A stretch of DNA of 64,000 nucleotides from Clostridiaceae bacterium (GCA_018378255.1 JAGZXV010000006.1:1-64000), one strand, 5' to 3'. Counted from the first letter of the stretch, positions 52,407 through 61,313 are shown. Program-made: numbers and translations. The notes: generated from the letters alone by a model not told the origin.

Positions 52407-53750
52407 TTATCTGTTTACTATTTTTTCCATATCGGCCTGCGCTCTATCCATCGCTTCATTCAAGTCCTGATCCTGAACCAGAATCTGGTTAATCGTTTTT
52501 CCTATAATCATCGCATTGATAATGGAACCGGCCGAAGGATTGGTCACTCCGTTTTGTGTACCGAATACTTTCAGGCTGTCAAAAGCCGCCGGCACTTTCT
52601 TGGCTTCCTCGCCATATGCTTTTAAAACGTCTGCCGATGTATAATCAGGATTTTCCGCCACGGACTTCAAAACCGGATTCGGTCCGCCAGGAGCAATATG
52701 CAGCAGTTTGATGTTCATATCATCAGTCAGGAGCCAGGAGATAAATTTCTTAGCCGCTTCTGTCTCCTGTGGTGTGATCGTATTGGAAATCGTATAGGTG
52801 CTTGGTGAACCGAATACGGCGCCATTTTTATTTTTTGGAACACAGTAACCGATTTTATCAGCCATTCCGGCCCGGTATAACGGCCCCATGATATAGGATG
52901 AAAAGGTACACATCGCAGTATTGCCTCCCACCATGGCATCACGGATCTGGGTTACTCCATTTGATCCCGGAAGCGTGTACTGGTACAAGTCTTTATAAAA
53001 TGCCATGGCCTCTTTCATCTCAGGAGAATTAAACTGCGGTTTTCCACCGGCATCAAACAATTCCGCGCCATTGGAACCGGCAATCATCTGGAAATTTTGC
53101 TGTGATACCGCCGATTCTTCCGTACCAAACATGATTCCGTACATCTTGTCCGCCGGATTGTGAAAGGCCTGAGCCGCCGCCAGAATATCTTCCCATGTTT
53201 CAGGCGCCTTCAGCCCCTTTTCTTCAAACAAGTCTTTCCGGTACCATATTCCTGAAACCCAGGCGGTAATGGGAACACCGATCATTCCCTCCCCGTCTGT
53301 GGAATTGAGCATCTGCAAAATCTGATCATAGAATTTGTCCCGTCCGAATTCTTCCACCACTTCTTTATTTGCCGCTGTGTTAATCATCTCTTCTTCATCC
53401 AGCATCTGCATCAGGGAAGCAGATGACGCCACCAGTGCCGGCATCTCACCGCCGGAAATCAAGGTTTTTACTTTTGTCTCAAAACCGTCTTCTGAAACCG
53501 GAAGCTGCTTTACCGTAATATTCGGATTCTCTTCCATAAACGCATCAATGATCTCCTGGAGTGCCTTGATCCGGTCCTCCTCTGCTTCGTCATGCATCAG
53601 TTCTATAGTGACTGTTTCTTCTGTATTCGTGCTTTTTTTGGTTTCCGTTTTGCTCCCTGTCTCAGACGGCGCCGCCCCCTGGGCACATCCTGACAATACC
53701 GCCCCTGCTAAAACAAGCGCTAATCCTCTGCTCACTAATTTTTTCTTCAT
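52407..53750 (-). CDS. ycjN: sugar ABC transporter substrate-binding lipoprotein (family 1, YcjN position)
   Basis: 447 aa. The lipoprotein signal ends VLSGC with Cys22 and a Ser/Thr/Glu linker. The family-1 fold is seen from EIIDAFMEENPNITVKQLPV, PITAWVSGIWYRKDLFEEKG and TPQETEAAKKFISWLLTDD. AAAAGGAG lies upstream. It is the first structural gene of the ycj-like operon, just downstream of a perfect LacI-type operator. The ligand is inferred from the enzymes as a glucoside or guloside, possibly sulfated. Confidence 0.93.
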   Translation of the reverse strand: MKKKLVSRGLALVLAGAVLSGCAQGAAPSETGSKTETKKSTNTEETVTIELMHDEAEEDRIKALQEIIDAFMEENPNITVKQLPVSEDGFETKVKTLISGGEMPALVASSASLMQMLDEEEMINTAANKEVVEEFGRDKFYDQILQMLNSTDGEGMIGVPITAWVSGIWYRKDLFEEKGLKAPETWEDILAAAQAFHNPADKMYGIMFGTEESAVSQQNFQMIAGSNGAELFDAGGKPQFNSPEMKEAMAFYKDLYQYTLPGSNGVTQIRDAMVGGNTAMCTFSSYIMGPLYRAGMADKIGYCVPKNKNGAVFGSPSTYTISNTITPQETEAAKKFISWLLTDDMNIKLLHIAPGGPNPVLKSVAENPDYTSADVLKAYGEEAKKVPAAFDSLKVFGTQNGVTNPSAGSIINAMIIGKTINQILVQDQDLNEAMDRAQADMEKIVNR

Positions 53751-53819
53751 CCCATTTTCTCCTTTTCTTCTTTACCAGTTTGTCCTGCAGCCTGTTAAAA
53801 TAGTCTTGCGTATCTTGTA

Positions 53820-53835
53820 ATGACAACGTTGTCAT
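53820..53835 (-). promoter_or_regulatory. perfect 16-bp LacI-type operator before the transport operon
   Basis: ATGACAACGTTGTCAT is fully self-complementary with the central CG common in LacI-family sites. It lies 70 bp upstream of the binding-protein ATG. Half-site ACGTTRTCAT recurs upstream of both adjacent lacI-type genes. Confidence 0.85.
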
Positions 53836-53842
53836 ATACATG

Positions 53843-54847
53843 CTAAGTGGATTGCCTCTCCATAATCCTGGATGGAAATTTAAATACCTTCTGCCGCCCC
53901 TCTTGTCTTCCTTCCGTAATTTCGCTGACAACAAAATCCATACAGCACCGGGCCAGGGTTTTAAAATCCTGTTCCACCGTGGATATAGGGGGACAAAGAA
54001 ACTCTCCCAGCGGAATGTTGTCAATCCCAAGGACCGCAATATCTTCCGGTATCCGGTATCCATGTTCGTAAATTCCACGATAAACGCCAATTGCCCTCTC
54101 ATCCCCGGAAACAAAAAATACACGGATATTGCATTCTTTCAAAACCTGGACAGATTTACGGTATGCCTTTTCTATGGTATCAATTCCGGTAAAAATATAG
54201 TACTCTGCATTTTTCTCCTTCATAGCTGTTTCAAACCCGAGGATACGAAGCTGTGTTGACCGGAATCTCTCTTCACCAATAAATAATGCGATTCTGTCAT
54301 ATCCTTTTTCAGTGAGGTAAACCGCCCCCTTATATCCGATGTCAAAGTTATCCAGGCTGACCGAAGGGATTTGGGGATTTTCCGATTCCCCGAATACTAC
54401 AAATGGCACGTGATGTTTCTCAAAATAATCCACCCTGGGATCATTCAGAGTGTTCTCTAGCAGTATGGCCCCATCGGCAATGCCGCTGGCAATCAGATAG
54501 AATCCGTCGGTTTCATCTTTTTCAAACCGTTCGCTGTTGGAGGGAGACAAAATCATCTTCATCGAACATTCTTTAGCATAAGAGAATAAATACTTCAGCA
54601 TTATACTATGCCAGATGCTCAAATGCTCTTCTTTATGGCGGTCGGCAAAAACTACAATGATATTCGTGCGGTTCTCTTTAAGACCTTTTGCCAGAATGTT
54701 GATCTGATATCCCTGCTCTTTGATCGCAAGATAAACTTTTTCCCTGGTTTCTTCTCTGACTTTCGGGCTGTTATTGATCACTCTGGAAACAGTTTTCATA
54801 GAGACGCCACAAGATTTTGCTATATCGACGATCGTTGTTTTTTTCAT
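53843..54847 (-). CDS. LacI-family transcriptional regulator, copy 1
   Basis: 334 aa. The N-terminal helix-turn-helix is TIVDIAKSCGVSMKTVSRVIN, followed by the hinge INILAKGLKENRTNII and a periplasmic-binding-like domain with PSVSLDNFDIGYKGAVYL. It shares most of these blocks with the next gene upstream, so the two arose by tandem duplication. It lies directly before the ycj-like operon, whose operator matches its own upstream site. It corresponds in place to YcjW of E. coli. Confidence 0.93.
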   Translation of the reverse strand: MKKTTIVDIAKSCGVSMKTVSRVINNSPKVREETREKVYLAIKEQGYQINILAKGLKENRTNIIVVFADRHKEEHLSIWHSIMLKYLFSYAKECSMKMILSPSNSERFEKDETDGFYLIASGIADGAILLENTLNDPRVDYFEKHHVPFVVFGESENPQIPSVSLDNFDIGYKGAVYLTEKGYDRIALFIGEERFRSTQLRILGFETAMKEKNAEYYIFTGIDTIEKAYRKSVQVLKECNIRVFFVSGDERAIGVYRGIYEHGYRIPEDIAVLGIDNIPLGEFLCPPISTVEQDFKTLARCCMDFVVSEITEGRQEGRQKVFKFPSRIMERQST

Positions 54848-54870
54848 CTTCGTCCTCTTATTTTTTATTT

Positions 54871-54886
54871 TGTCCTACGTTGTCAT
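54871..54886 (-). promoter_or_regulatory. LacI-type site upstream of lacI copy 1
   Basis: TGTCCTACGTTGTCAT carries the half-site ACGTTGTCAT of the perfect operator at 53820. Together with the preceding TTT it matches the site at 56015 at all but two positions. Confidence 0.7.
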
Positions 54887-54970
54887 AATAGAATATTTTA
54901 TAATATATGTCAATAATTTTCAGCAAATTCTTTTGTTTTAGTCATTTTGCATAATATCTGTAATATGAAT

Positions 54971-55990
54971 TTATTTATATTGCCCACTATCTGTTTTCGT
55001 GGATTCCCTTTCAACTACAAAAGACGGCAGAAAAATCTGTTTTCTGTCCCATGCACTTCCATCCTGACTGCTGCAAAGCAGCTCCTGTAAAAGAGAAATA
55101 CACTGCTCGGCCAGATTGTCGAAATCCTGTTTCAGGGAGGAAAGCGACGGATAGATCTGATCATTGATTGGAAGGCTGTTTGTTGCGAACACCGCCGCAT
55201 CTTGGGGAATCCGTTTATGGCATTCCGCCGCTGCCCGGTATACTCCCAGAAAACAGTCGCCATTTACAAAAATGCAGTCTGTCCCACCTGTTTTAAATAA
55301 TTCCTTTGCTCTCTCACAGGCAATTTTGGGGGTGTTGACACCATAGATTACAGTCCCCTTTGGAACCGCATCCAAAAAGCCTTTTACACGCAGTTCTGTG
55401 GAATAATATCCTTTTTCATTTGCAAAATAACAAATATTTTTATATTCTTTTTCTTTTAAATAGTTCCCGCCCATGTACCCCAGATTGTAGTTATCCAGGC
55501 TGACTGCGGGAATTGTCTTATCCTTAGGCTGGCCCAGCAGCACATATGGCGTGTTGGTTCTCTCCAAATACCCAAGTCTCTGATCATTCTCCACATACTC
55601 GAAAAGGATCGCCCCATCTGCAATACCGCTTGACAGCAGATAAAAGCCATCCGTTTCATCCCCTTTATATCCCTGGCTGTCCGAAGGGGATACGATTACT
55701 TTGAGGCCGATGCCATTCGCATACCGGAAAAGATGCTTTAACATATTACTCCGCCAGGAATTCATATACTCCCCATTATTTTTATCCAGAAATATAATAA
55801 TGATGTTCGTCCGGTTCTGTTTTAACCCTTTCGCCAGAAGGTTGATCTGGAACCCGCATTGATCCATATAATCCCTTACAAGCTTCAGTGTCTTAGGGCT
55901 GACCTGCTCCGGATGGTTTATCACTCTGGATACCGTTTTTAAAGATACCCCGCATTTCTCTGCAATCTGCATCATGTTCGCTTTTTCCAA
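54971..55990 (-). CDS. LacI-family transcriptional regulator, copy 2
   Basis: 339 aa. Helix-turn-helix NMMQIAEKCGVSLKTVSRVIN, hinge INLLAKGLKQNRTNIIIIFL and effector domain with PAVSLDNYNLGYMGGNYL. It is clearly a paralogue of copy 1, with shared blocks such as KGDETDGFYLLSSGIADGAI. Recognition helices are nearly the same (VSMKTVSR against VSLKTVSR), so both should bind alike sites, while the ligand domains differ. Two sensors could therefore act on one operator set. Confidence 0.93.
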   Translation of the reverse strand: MEKANMMQIAEKCGVSLKTVSRVINHPEQVSPKTLKLVRDYMDQCGFQINLLAKGLKQNRTNIIIIFLDKNNGEYMNSWRSNMLKHLFRYANGIGLKVIVSPSDSQGYKGDETDGFYLLSSGIADGAILFEYVENDQRLGYLERTNTPYVLLGQPKDKTIPAVSLDNYNLGYMGGNYLKEKEYKNICYFANEKGYYSTELRVKGFLDAVPKGTVIYGVNTPKIACERAKELFKTGGTDCIFVNGDCFLGVYRAAAECHKRIPQDAAVFATNSLPINDQIYPSLSSLKQDFDNLAEQCISLLQELLCSSQDGSAWDRKQIFLPSFVVERESTKTDSGQYK

Positions 55991-56014
55991 CGTGATATAT
56001 CCCCCTGTCTGTTT

Positions 56015-56030
56015 TGTCTTACGTTATCAT
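56015..56030 (-). promoter_or_regulatory. LacI-type site upstream of lacI copy 2
   Basis: TGTCTTACGTTATCAT lies 25 bp upstream of the gene and matches the site of copy 1 with two changes. A weaker ACGTTAAGGATAAC follows at about 56061 inside the end of the next gene. Confidence 0.7.
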
Positions 56031-56057
56031 TTTAATGCCAGCCCTTGTGTTTGTCAA

Positions 56058-56966
56058 TTACGTTAAGGATAACAACGGGTGATCCGCCAATGTCAGCAAA
56101 TGCCGGCCGATCTCATAGCTCAGCCTTAAGGCCACAGGCAGCACCTCATCCGGCAGCCGGTTGGCATAATTATGGGCTTCAAAGGAAAAATCTCCCTGAT
56201 ATCCGATTTCCTTCAAGGTTTTCATAATTATCCCCCATTCCATATCGCCAAAAAAAGGCATTATATGCATCAGTGAAGCATCCGTACTGCTGTGGGTATC
56301 AGACACATGGGTTGCCATCAGACGGCTGCCGATATAAAGGAGCGCTTCCCTCTGATCCTGTTTCATGATCTCTCCATGTTCAAAATCCCAGCAAATGCCG
56401 ATCTCAGGCGTATGTAAGGTATCGATCAGCTCCACCAGCTCCTCGGGGCTGGAGCAGTACTTTCTCAAAGGCGCCATGGAATAGTCGCACATATTCTCTA
56501 TGGCCAGTTTTATGCCAAACCGCCCGGCATCCTCTATGAGCCTTGAAAAGTACTCATAATTCTCCTGGCGGGAAATGACGACGGGACTGACCGTATCCCT
56601 GACCGTATCCGGGTGGGTAACGCAAACTCCGGCCCCCAAAACCGCACAGCATTCAATGGAACGAAGCACCAGTTCCTGCTGATACTTTTTCTCTTCCTCA
56701 GATAATACGGGGGATAAAAAGTCGTAAAAATGGGCATGGCACTGTCCGAAGGACACTCCCAGGCGTTTCATCTCCTGGGCCGTGTCCTCAATCCACTTTC
56801 TCCAGCCGTCAGTCTGAAACGGCGAACCCGGAAGTACCCAGTCGTAAAAACACATGTCAAAACGGTCAAATCCGGCTTCTTTCGCCATACTCAAAGTTTC
56901 CTTCAGCGGCACTCTCCGGCCTCCCGGCCTGGAAAACAGTATATTGGTTGATGTTGATAGTCTCAT
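56058..56966 (-). CDS. sugar-phosphate isomerase/epimerase-like TIM-barrel protein
   Basis: 302 aa of the AP_endonuc_2 fold, distinct from the two others in this window. Likely metal ligands are in LAIENMCDY (Glu), ICWDFEHG (Asp), ATHVSDTHS (His) and FSFEAHNYA (Glu). VCVTHPDTVRD carries a further His. It overlaps the nucleoside hydrolase by 4 bp, so it may act on the ribose or modified sugar that enzyme frees. This is an inference from context only. Confidence 0.87.
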   Translation of the reverse strand: MRLSTSTNILFSRPGGRRVPLKETLSMAKEAGFDRFDMCFYDWVLPGSPFQTDGWRKWIEDTAQEMKRLGVSFGQCHAHFYDFLSPVLSEEEKKYQQELVLRSIECCAVLGAGVCVTHPDTVRDTVSPVVISRQENYEYFSRLIEDAGRFGIKLAIENMCDYSMAPLRKYCSSPEELVELIDTLHTPEIGICWDFEHGEIMKQDQREALLYIGSRLMATHVSDTHSSTDASLMHIMPFFGDMEWGIIMKTLKEIGYQGDFSFEAHNYANRLPDEVLPVALRLSYEIGRHLLTLADHPLLSLT

Positions 56967-57925
56967 AAAAACTCCTTTGGCCTCATTTTTTCACTTCTAA
57001 GCACCCGGCAGGCCAGAAGTTTTGTCAGCTTTTCAAAATCATAGCTGAAAGCCGCATGAAGATCCGATGAATTGTTAAAATTCCCCACATTGTCAAACAG
57101 TGTCATTCCTGTGGTGAGTTCTCCTGCGGTTTCTACCGCGGCTTTTCCCCTGACAAACCTGGCAATCTCAGGTTCTACGGCACAAGCCACCGCCATGGCG
57201 TCCACGAACAGACCGGCCGGTTCCAGTCCCCGGGTTGCCAGAAAACGTTTGGCATCCGTCAGAAACCGATAGGGCATGGTTCCCGGTATCCCGGAATTCA
57301 CCAGGTTCTCATAGACAGCGTTGGTTAACTGCCCTGTTACATCCACTCCCATGGCCCAAACCGGAATCCCGGATTCCAGAACAAGTTTCGCCGCCTCCGG
57401 GTCCACGCACACATTCCATTCCTTTCTGGAATTATACCAGCCCTCCTTCCGGCTGACACCGTAGGAGCCGTTGATGGTGATGACGGACGCCAGATTCTTC
57501 GTGAAATCCGGATCTTTCCTGATAGCGAGGGCCAGATTTGTCATGGGAGCTGTGGAAATAACCGTCAGTTTTCCAGGATACTTACTTGCGGTCTCTATGA
57601 TCAGATCTGCCGCATTTATACCGGAACAGGGCGTGCCTTGGTAAGGGAGAAATGTCTCCGCCATTCCGTCCCGGCCGGAATAGATATCATCCAGACAGAG
57701 AGTTCGTTTTAACGGTTTTTCCGCCCCTTTCGCAACCGGAATATCCGTTCTGCCATAGTGTTCCATCACTTTCATGGCATTTTCTCCGCATCGGTCCACA
57801 TCCCTGTTTCCAGCAACTACCGTCACCCCATGGATGATGAGTTCCTCTGAATTCAGTGCCAGCATTAACGCCAGCGCGTCATCCGCTCCCGGATCACAGT
57901 CTATTATTACATGTTTTTTCTCCAT
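56963..57925 (-). CDS. nucleoside hydrolase (IUNH family)
   Basis: 320 aa. The N-terminal IIDCDPGADDALALMLAL is the calcium-binding DxDxGxDD signature. Further conserved parts are VAKGAEKPL, ISTAPMTNLALAIRKDP and EWNVCVDPEAAKLVLES. The catalytic His usual in VTGL-H segments cannot be placed with certainty. It hydrolyses N-glycosidic bonds of nucleosides or related N-ribosides. It is coupled to the isomerase gene and is downstream of a broken binding-protein gene, so it probably once had a dedicated importer. Confidence 0.9.
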   Translation of the reverse strand: MEKKHVIIDCDPGADDALALMLALNSEELIIHGVTVVAGNRDVDRCGENAMKVMEHYGRTDIPVAKGAEKPLKRTLCLDDIYSGRDGMAETFLPYQGTPCSGINAADLIIETASKYPGKLTVISTAPMTNLALAIRKDPDFTKNLASVITINGSYGVSRKEGWYNSRKEWNVCVDPEAAKLVLESGIPVWAMGVDVTGQLTNAVYENLVNSGIPGTMPYRFLTDAKRFLATRGLEPAGLFVDAMAVACAVEPEIARFVRGKAAVETAGELTTGMTLFDNVGNFNNSSDLHAAFSYDFEKLTKLLACRVLRSEKMRPKEFL

Positions 57926-57947
57926 AGAATCTGTCCTTTCCCGTATT

Positions 57948-58223
57948 CTAGTCTAAAGGGTTTGCCCTATAATAATCGTTGATCGCTGCATTGCAGCCTT
58001 CGATAATTGTTCTGCCTGTCTCTTCCTTTGATAATTCACCTTTTGCAAACAGGATTAACGCTTCTTTTACCACAGTTTTTATCTCACCTGCATTGGGATA
58101 ATAGGGCTCCTGAAGCTTTGGGCTGGAATGTCCGATCTGGGCGATGGCGGTTTCCAGTTCCGGTTCATTTTTCAAAAATTCCGTCATTTCAGGCAGATCA
58201 TACGTTTTTTGGTTGACTGGCAT
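57948..58223 (-). pseudogene. 3' remnant of a family-1 solute-binding protein gene
   Basis: 91 codons whose translation looks like the last part of an extracellular sugar-binding protein. EPYYPNAGEIKTVVKEALIL and KGELSKEETGRTIIEGCNAA match the usual terminal helices, followed by INDYYRANP. There is no signal peptide and no clear ribosome site at the ATG. It begins six bases after the HAD gene's stop, as if a deletion joined the two. The permeases of the system are absent. Confidence 0.6.
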
Positions 58224-58228
58224 ATTTT

Positions 58229-59047
58229 TTAGCTTTCATCTTCTGATTCCTCCGATAGGCAGAAGGCCTGCACCGCTTCCAGAACTCCTGCAGCCAATTC
58301 ATTTTCACAGACATAGTCCGCACATTGTTTCAGTTCTTCCGTCCCATTGCCCACTGCCGCTCCGATTCCCGCTAATCTGATCATTCCCATATCATTTTTA
58401 TGATCCCCAATCGCTAAGATCTGCCGGGCGGGTATGTGAAGCAGTCCGGCCAGCCGTTTAACCGCGAGCCCTTTATCACTGCTTTTCGTCGTGATATCCA
58501 AAACTCCGTCTTCGTACCTCACCAAATTCAGTAAGTCCTTATAGGGCAGAAACTTTTTTAAAACAAACTCTGCATCCTCTCTTCCTTTCGCTCCGGCTAT
58601 CAGCACTTTTTGCATCTGAATCTTCTCCCATTCCGCCCCTTCTGGTTTCCGTATTCCGTCATAGCGTCCGTAATGATCCATCAAATCCTTCACCCAGGCA
58701 GTCTTTCGGTACGCCCATTCTTTCTTTCCGTCCGTATATACTACCGACATCCCCAGTCTGTCCGCCGTCTCGATTCCGTCCCGCAGATTGGCGGCAGGCA
58801 GGAAATCATTCCACAAATACTTACCGCCCTGTACGGCACAGGCCCCATTGCAGCCGATCACAGGCAGCCTGATGTTGAGCCTCTCTGCCAGCCCCTCAAT
58901 TCTGGCCGGTATCCTGCCGCTGGCAATGGTAAAGGGAATCTGATAACGTTCAATCCATTCCCCCAGAATCTCCAGTTCCTCCGGTTCCCTGCGGTCTGTT
59001 CCGATCAGAGTTCCATCCACATCACATACAATCAACTGAATCCCCAT
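58229..59047 (-). CDS. HAD-superfamily phosphatase (Cof type)
   Basis: 272 aa. Motif I is VCDVDGTLIGTD (Asp9 and Asp11), motif II FTIASGRIPAR, the Lys is in KGLAVKRLAGLL, and motif IV is AIGDHKNDMGMIRLAG. The type IIB cap lies between residues 80 and 190. It probably dephosphorylates a sugar phosphate. It follows the GntR-type regulator by 45 bp on the same strand. Confidence 0.93.
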   Translation of the reverse strand: MGIQLIVCDVDGTLIGTDRREPEELEILGEWIERYQIPFTIASGRIPARIEGLAERLNIRLPVIGCNGACAVQGGKYLWNDFLPAANLRDGIETADRLGMSVVYTDGKKEWAYRKTAWVKDLMDHYGRYDGIRKPEGAEWEKIQMQKVLIAGAKGREDAEFVLKKFLPYKDLLNLVRYEDGVLDITTKSSDKGLAVKRLAGLLHIPARQILAIGDHKNDMGMIRLAGIGAAVGNGTEELKQCADYVCENELAAGVLEAVQAFCLSEESEDES

Positions 59048-59092
59048 GTCTATTCCCTTCCATTCTTCCTATCTCACTTAATACTTCTGCAA

Positions 59093-59824
59093 TTACCGCC
59101 GGATCTTCAGCCCGTTTACATCGGTGCACTCATAGTCCAGGCAGAATTCCATCACAATCCCTTCCAAAGTATACGTGGTCCGGGAAATCAACAGGATCGG
59201 ATCATTCTTTTTGATATAAAAGTACTGGGATATGTGTCCGGGGCAGGCCACGGCTCGTATCATCTCATCAGAGTACTGCGGAATCAGCCCCGCCTTGTTG
59301 ATTAAAACCTGGTAAAGCGATCCTTTTTCCATATCCTCACTCTGGAAATCAATGTTCTCCACCAGTTTTTTATTGATATAACTGATCTGGTAATTGCCGG
59401 CAATCTTATCCACCATCCTGACGCGTTCCAGACAGACCACCGGATCGCCTTCACTGATGCCAAGCTGTCTTGCCAGGCGGTGATCAGCCCGGTCTTGGGC
59501 GATCTTCACCACATGGAAGGTAGGCGACGGCTTCAGCCTGGTCCGTTCCGCCTCCGGGTCGTAGAGCTTATTCACTTCCTTCTTTTCCAAAAAATCCACG
59601 TTCTTCACAAAGGTTCCCTTCCCTTTTACGCTCTCCAACACCCCCCTTTCCTCCAGTTGGTAAAAAGCGTTGCGCACAGTTGTGCGGCTCACCTGGAATT
59701 TATCAGAGTAATAATTCTGACTCTGGATGCGGGAACCTTTTTCGTAGATGCCGCTGAGGATGTCCGCAATGATGTCTTCTTTAATCAGCTTATAGGATGC
59801 TACAAATTTTTTGTCTTCTTTCAT
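59093..59824 (-). CDS. GntR-family regulator with UTRA domain (HutC type)
   Basis: 243 aa from the ATG at 59824 with AGGGG seven bases upstream; a GTG six codons earlier is possible. The winged helix contains YYSDKFQVSRTTVRNAFYQLE and GVLESVKGKGTFVKN. The UTRA ligand domain follows with LGISEGDPVVCLERVRM and ISRTTYTLEGIVMEF. It probably controls the downstream HAD-nucleoside hydrolase-isomerase genes in response to a phosphosugar or related ligand. Confidence 0.92.
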   Translation of the reverse strand: MKEDKKFVASYKLIKEDIIADILSGIYEKGSRIQSQNYYSDKFQVSRTTVRNAFYQLEERGVLESVKGKGTFVKNVDFLEKKEVNKLYDPEAERTRLKPSPTFHVVKIAQDRADHRLARQLGISEGDPVVCLERVRMVDKIAGNYQISYINKKLVENIDFQSEDMEKGSLYQVLINKAGLIPQYSDEMIRAVACPGHISQYFYIKKNDPILLISRTTYTLEGIVMEFCLDYECTDVNGLKIRR

Positions 59825-60000
59825 AACATGGCCCCTTTTCACGTATTTGAATAGCTAAAATATACCATTTGTGCCATGCCATGTCAATATAGTTTTTAGA
59901 TAATTTTTGATTTTATCCTAAATTCGTCATATTTATAGGTACTTTATATATTTTTATCTGATAACTTGGCTTTTTATTGCAGGAAAATGTGCCATGTTAT
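59823..60000. promoter_or_regulatory. region with repeated GCCATGT motifs upstream of the GntR gene
   Basis: GTGCCATG occurs at 59871 and 59989, and GCCATGTTAT at 59991 recurs inverted at 59823. Such spaced inverted copies could be the regulator's operators. The 600-bp gap to 60443 is otherwise AT-rich and holds only a possible gene scrap at 60085. Confidence 0.4.
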
Positions 60001-60084
60001 AAATATTAAAAAGCCAGGTGGTATGTGGGAAAAGGCATTGAGAAACGATTATATGGAATGAATGAAATATATAAGAAAATCTGA

Positions 60085-60219
60085 GGAAGAGACTGGGTAT
60101 TTGGTGTATCATGCAACACTGCCCCATTTTATACCGGCGATTTGACGGAGGAATACGGCGGACATCAGAATGACCCTGGAGCGTGTTTGCCGTATCATGA
60201 TCTGAAACGGCTCTTATAA
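60085..60219 (+). pseudogene. possible gene scrap, not recognised
   Basis: A frame of 45 codons without an ATG reads like protein (NTAPFYTGDLTEEYGGHQND, ending LPYHDLKRLL). It is preceded by a stop and has no ribosome site. I do not recognise the family. It may be the end of a lost gene in the gap between the GntR and LysR genes, or chance. Confidence 0.25.
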
Positions 60220-60443
60220 TAACAAAAATGTTATCATACTATGCAATTTTAGGTATTTTACTTGAAGAATAATTTCATATATACTTTTAACAAGTCAATT
60301 TGATAAAGTGCCGAAGAGCATACTATATGCTGAGCGGATTCAAAATGCCTTGGTGGCGGAGTTGCCGTAAAATACCTTATGCTCTGAGCATGAGGACTTT
60401 CAGGCATCCCGCTCCCAGGGCATTTTCTGCTGCCTGGCGGGTG

Positions 60444-61313
60444 TCAGGATTCTTGGTGGTAAAAGCCGGCGATATATTTGTGGAATTCCTTTATTACAGC
60501 GGTCTGGTACCGGTCGGGGTTGGGAACGAGATAGATATAGCGGCGGCACGGCACATCCGTGATCTCCAGGAAATGCATGGGGTGCTCAGGACTGGTAAAC
60601 CAGTTTAAATGAGGCAGAATGGATATGCCGGCATTTTCAAACAAGAGATTCTGCAGCACAGTGGACTTTTCCGTCTGGGCGGCGATCCTGGGCCGGAAAC
60701 CGGCGCTGGCGCAGCATTCAACTGCGATATCATAGAAATCGTTATGGTTGTCCAGCAGGATGAAGTCCTCGCGGCTCAGCTCGGCTAAGGCAACGCTGTT
60801 CTGACGGGACAGAGGATGCTCTTCATTGACGACTACATAGAGCTGCTCGCTGGTGAGCAGGTTCCCGGTGTTGCCGGTGTCAGGCCGGAACGAGGAATAG
60901 AGGAGAAAATCGGCGTTCGCCGGAAAGGATCCTGTATTTTCATTCATCAGATTGAAATTGATGTCAGGATGGCTCTTTTTAAACTCGGCCACCGGCTGGA
61001 CGAGAAGGGTTGAGGCGGAACGGATGGCAACTGTGATGCGCGCCGCGGCCTGCCTGTTTCTCTCTTCCATCTCCTTTTTTGTATTCTGAAGAAGGTTTAA
61101 GATCTGGTCCACAGCGCGCAGAAATAATTTGCCGTTATCATTTAAAATGATCCTGTTTTTGCTATGGTCAAAAAGGGGATACCCCAGCTCGTCTTCCAGA
61201 CGGCGGATAGACCGGGTCATCGCCGGCTGGGCGATCTGAAGCTTTTTAGAAGCTTCTGTTATATGTTCTAATTCCGCAACCACTTTAAAATATTCCAGGG
61301 TATGAATGTCCAT
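60444..61313 (-). CDS. LysR-family transcriptional regulator
   Basis: 289 aa. The N-terminal helix-turn-helix is LEYFKVVAELEHITEASKKL followed by QIAQPAMTRSIRRLEDELG. The C-terminal ligand domain begins about residue 90 (ITVAIRSASTLLVQPVAEFK). AGGAGG lies eight bases before the ATG. It is divergent from the DUF3604 gene, across a 139-bp gap, the usual LysR arrangement, so that gene and the permease after it are the expected targets. Confidence 0.94.
   Translation of the reverse strand: MDIHTLEYFKVVAELEHITEASKKLQIAQPAMTRSIRRLEDELGYPLFDHSKNRIILNDNGKLFLRAVDQILNLLQNTKKEMEERNRQAAARITVAIRSASTLLVQPVAEFKKSHPDINFNLMNENTGSFPANADFLLYSSFRPDTGNTGNLLTSEQLYVVVNEEHPLSRQNSVALAELSREDFILLDNHNDFYDIAVECCASAGFRPRIAAQTEKSTVLQNLLFENAGISILPHLNWFTSPEHPMHFLEITDVPCRRYIYLVPNPDRYQTAVIKEFHKYIAGFYHQES

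Noticed and set aside
60300..60608. 102-codon plus-strand frame overlapping the LysR gene end
   Set aside because: Most of it is antisense to LysR; no ribosome site.
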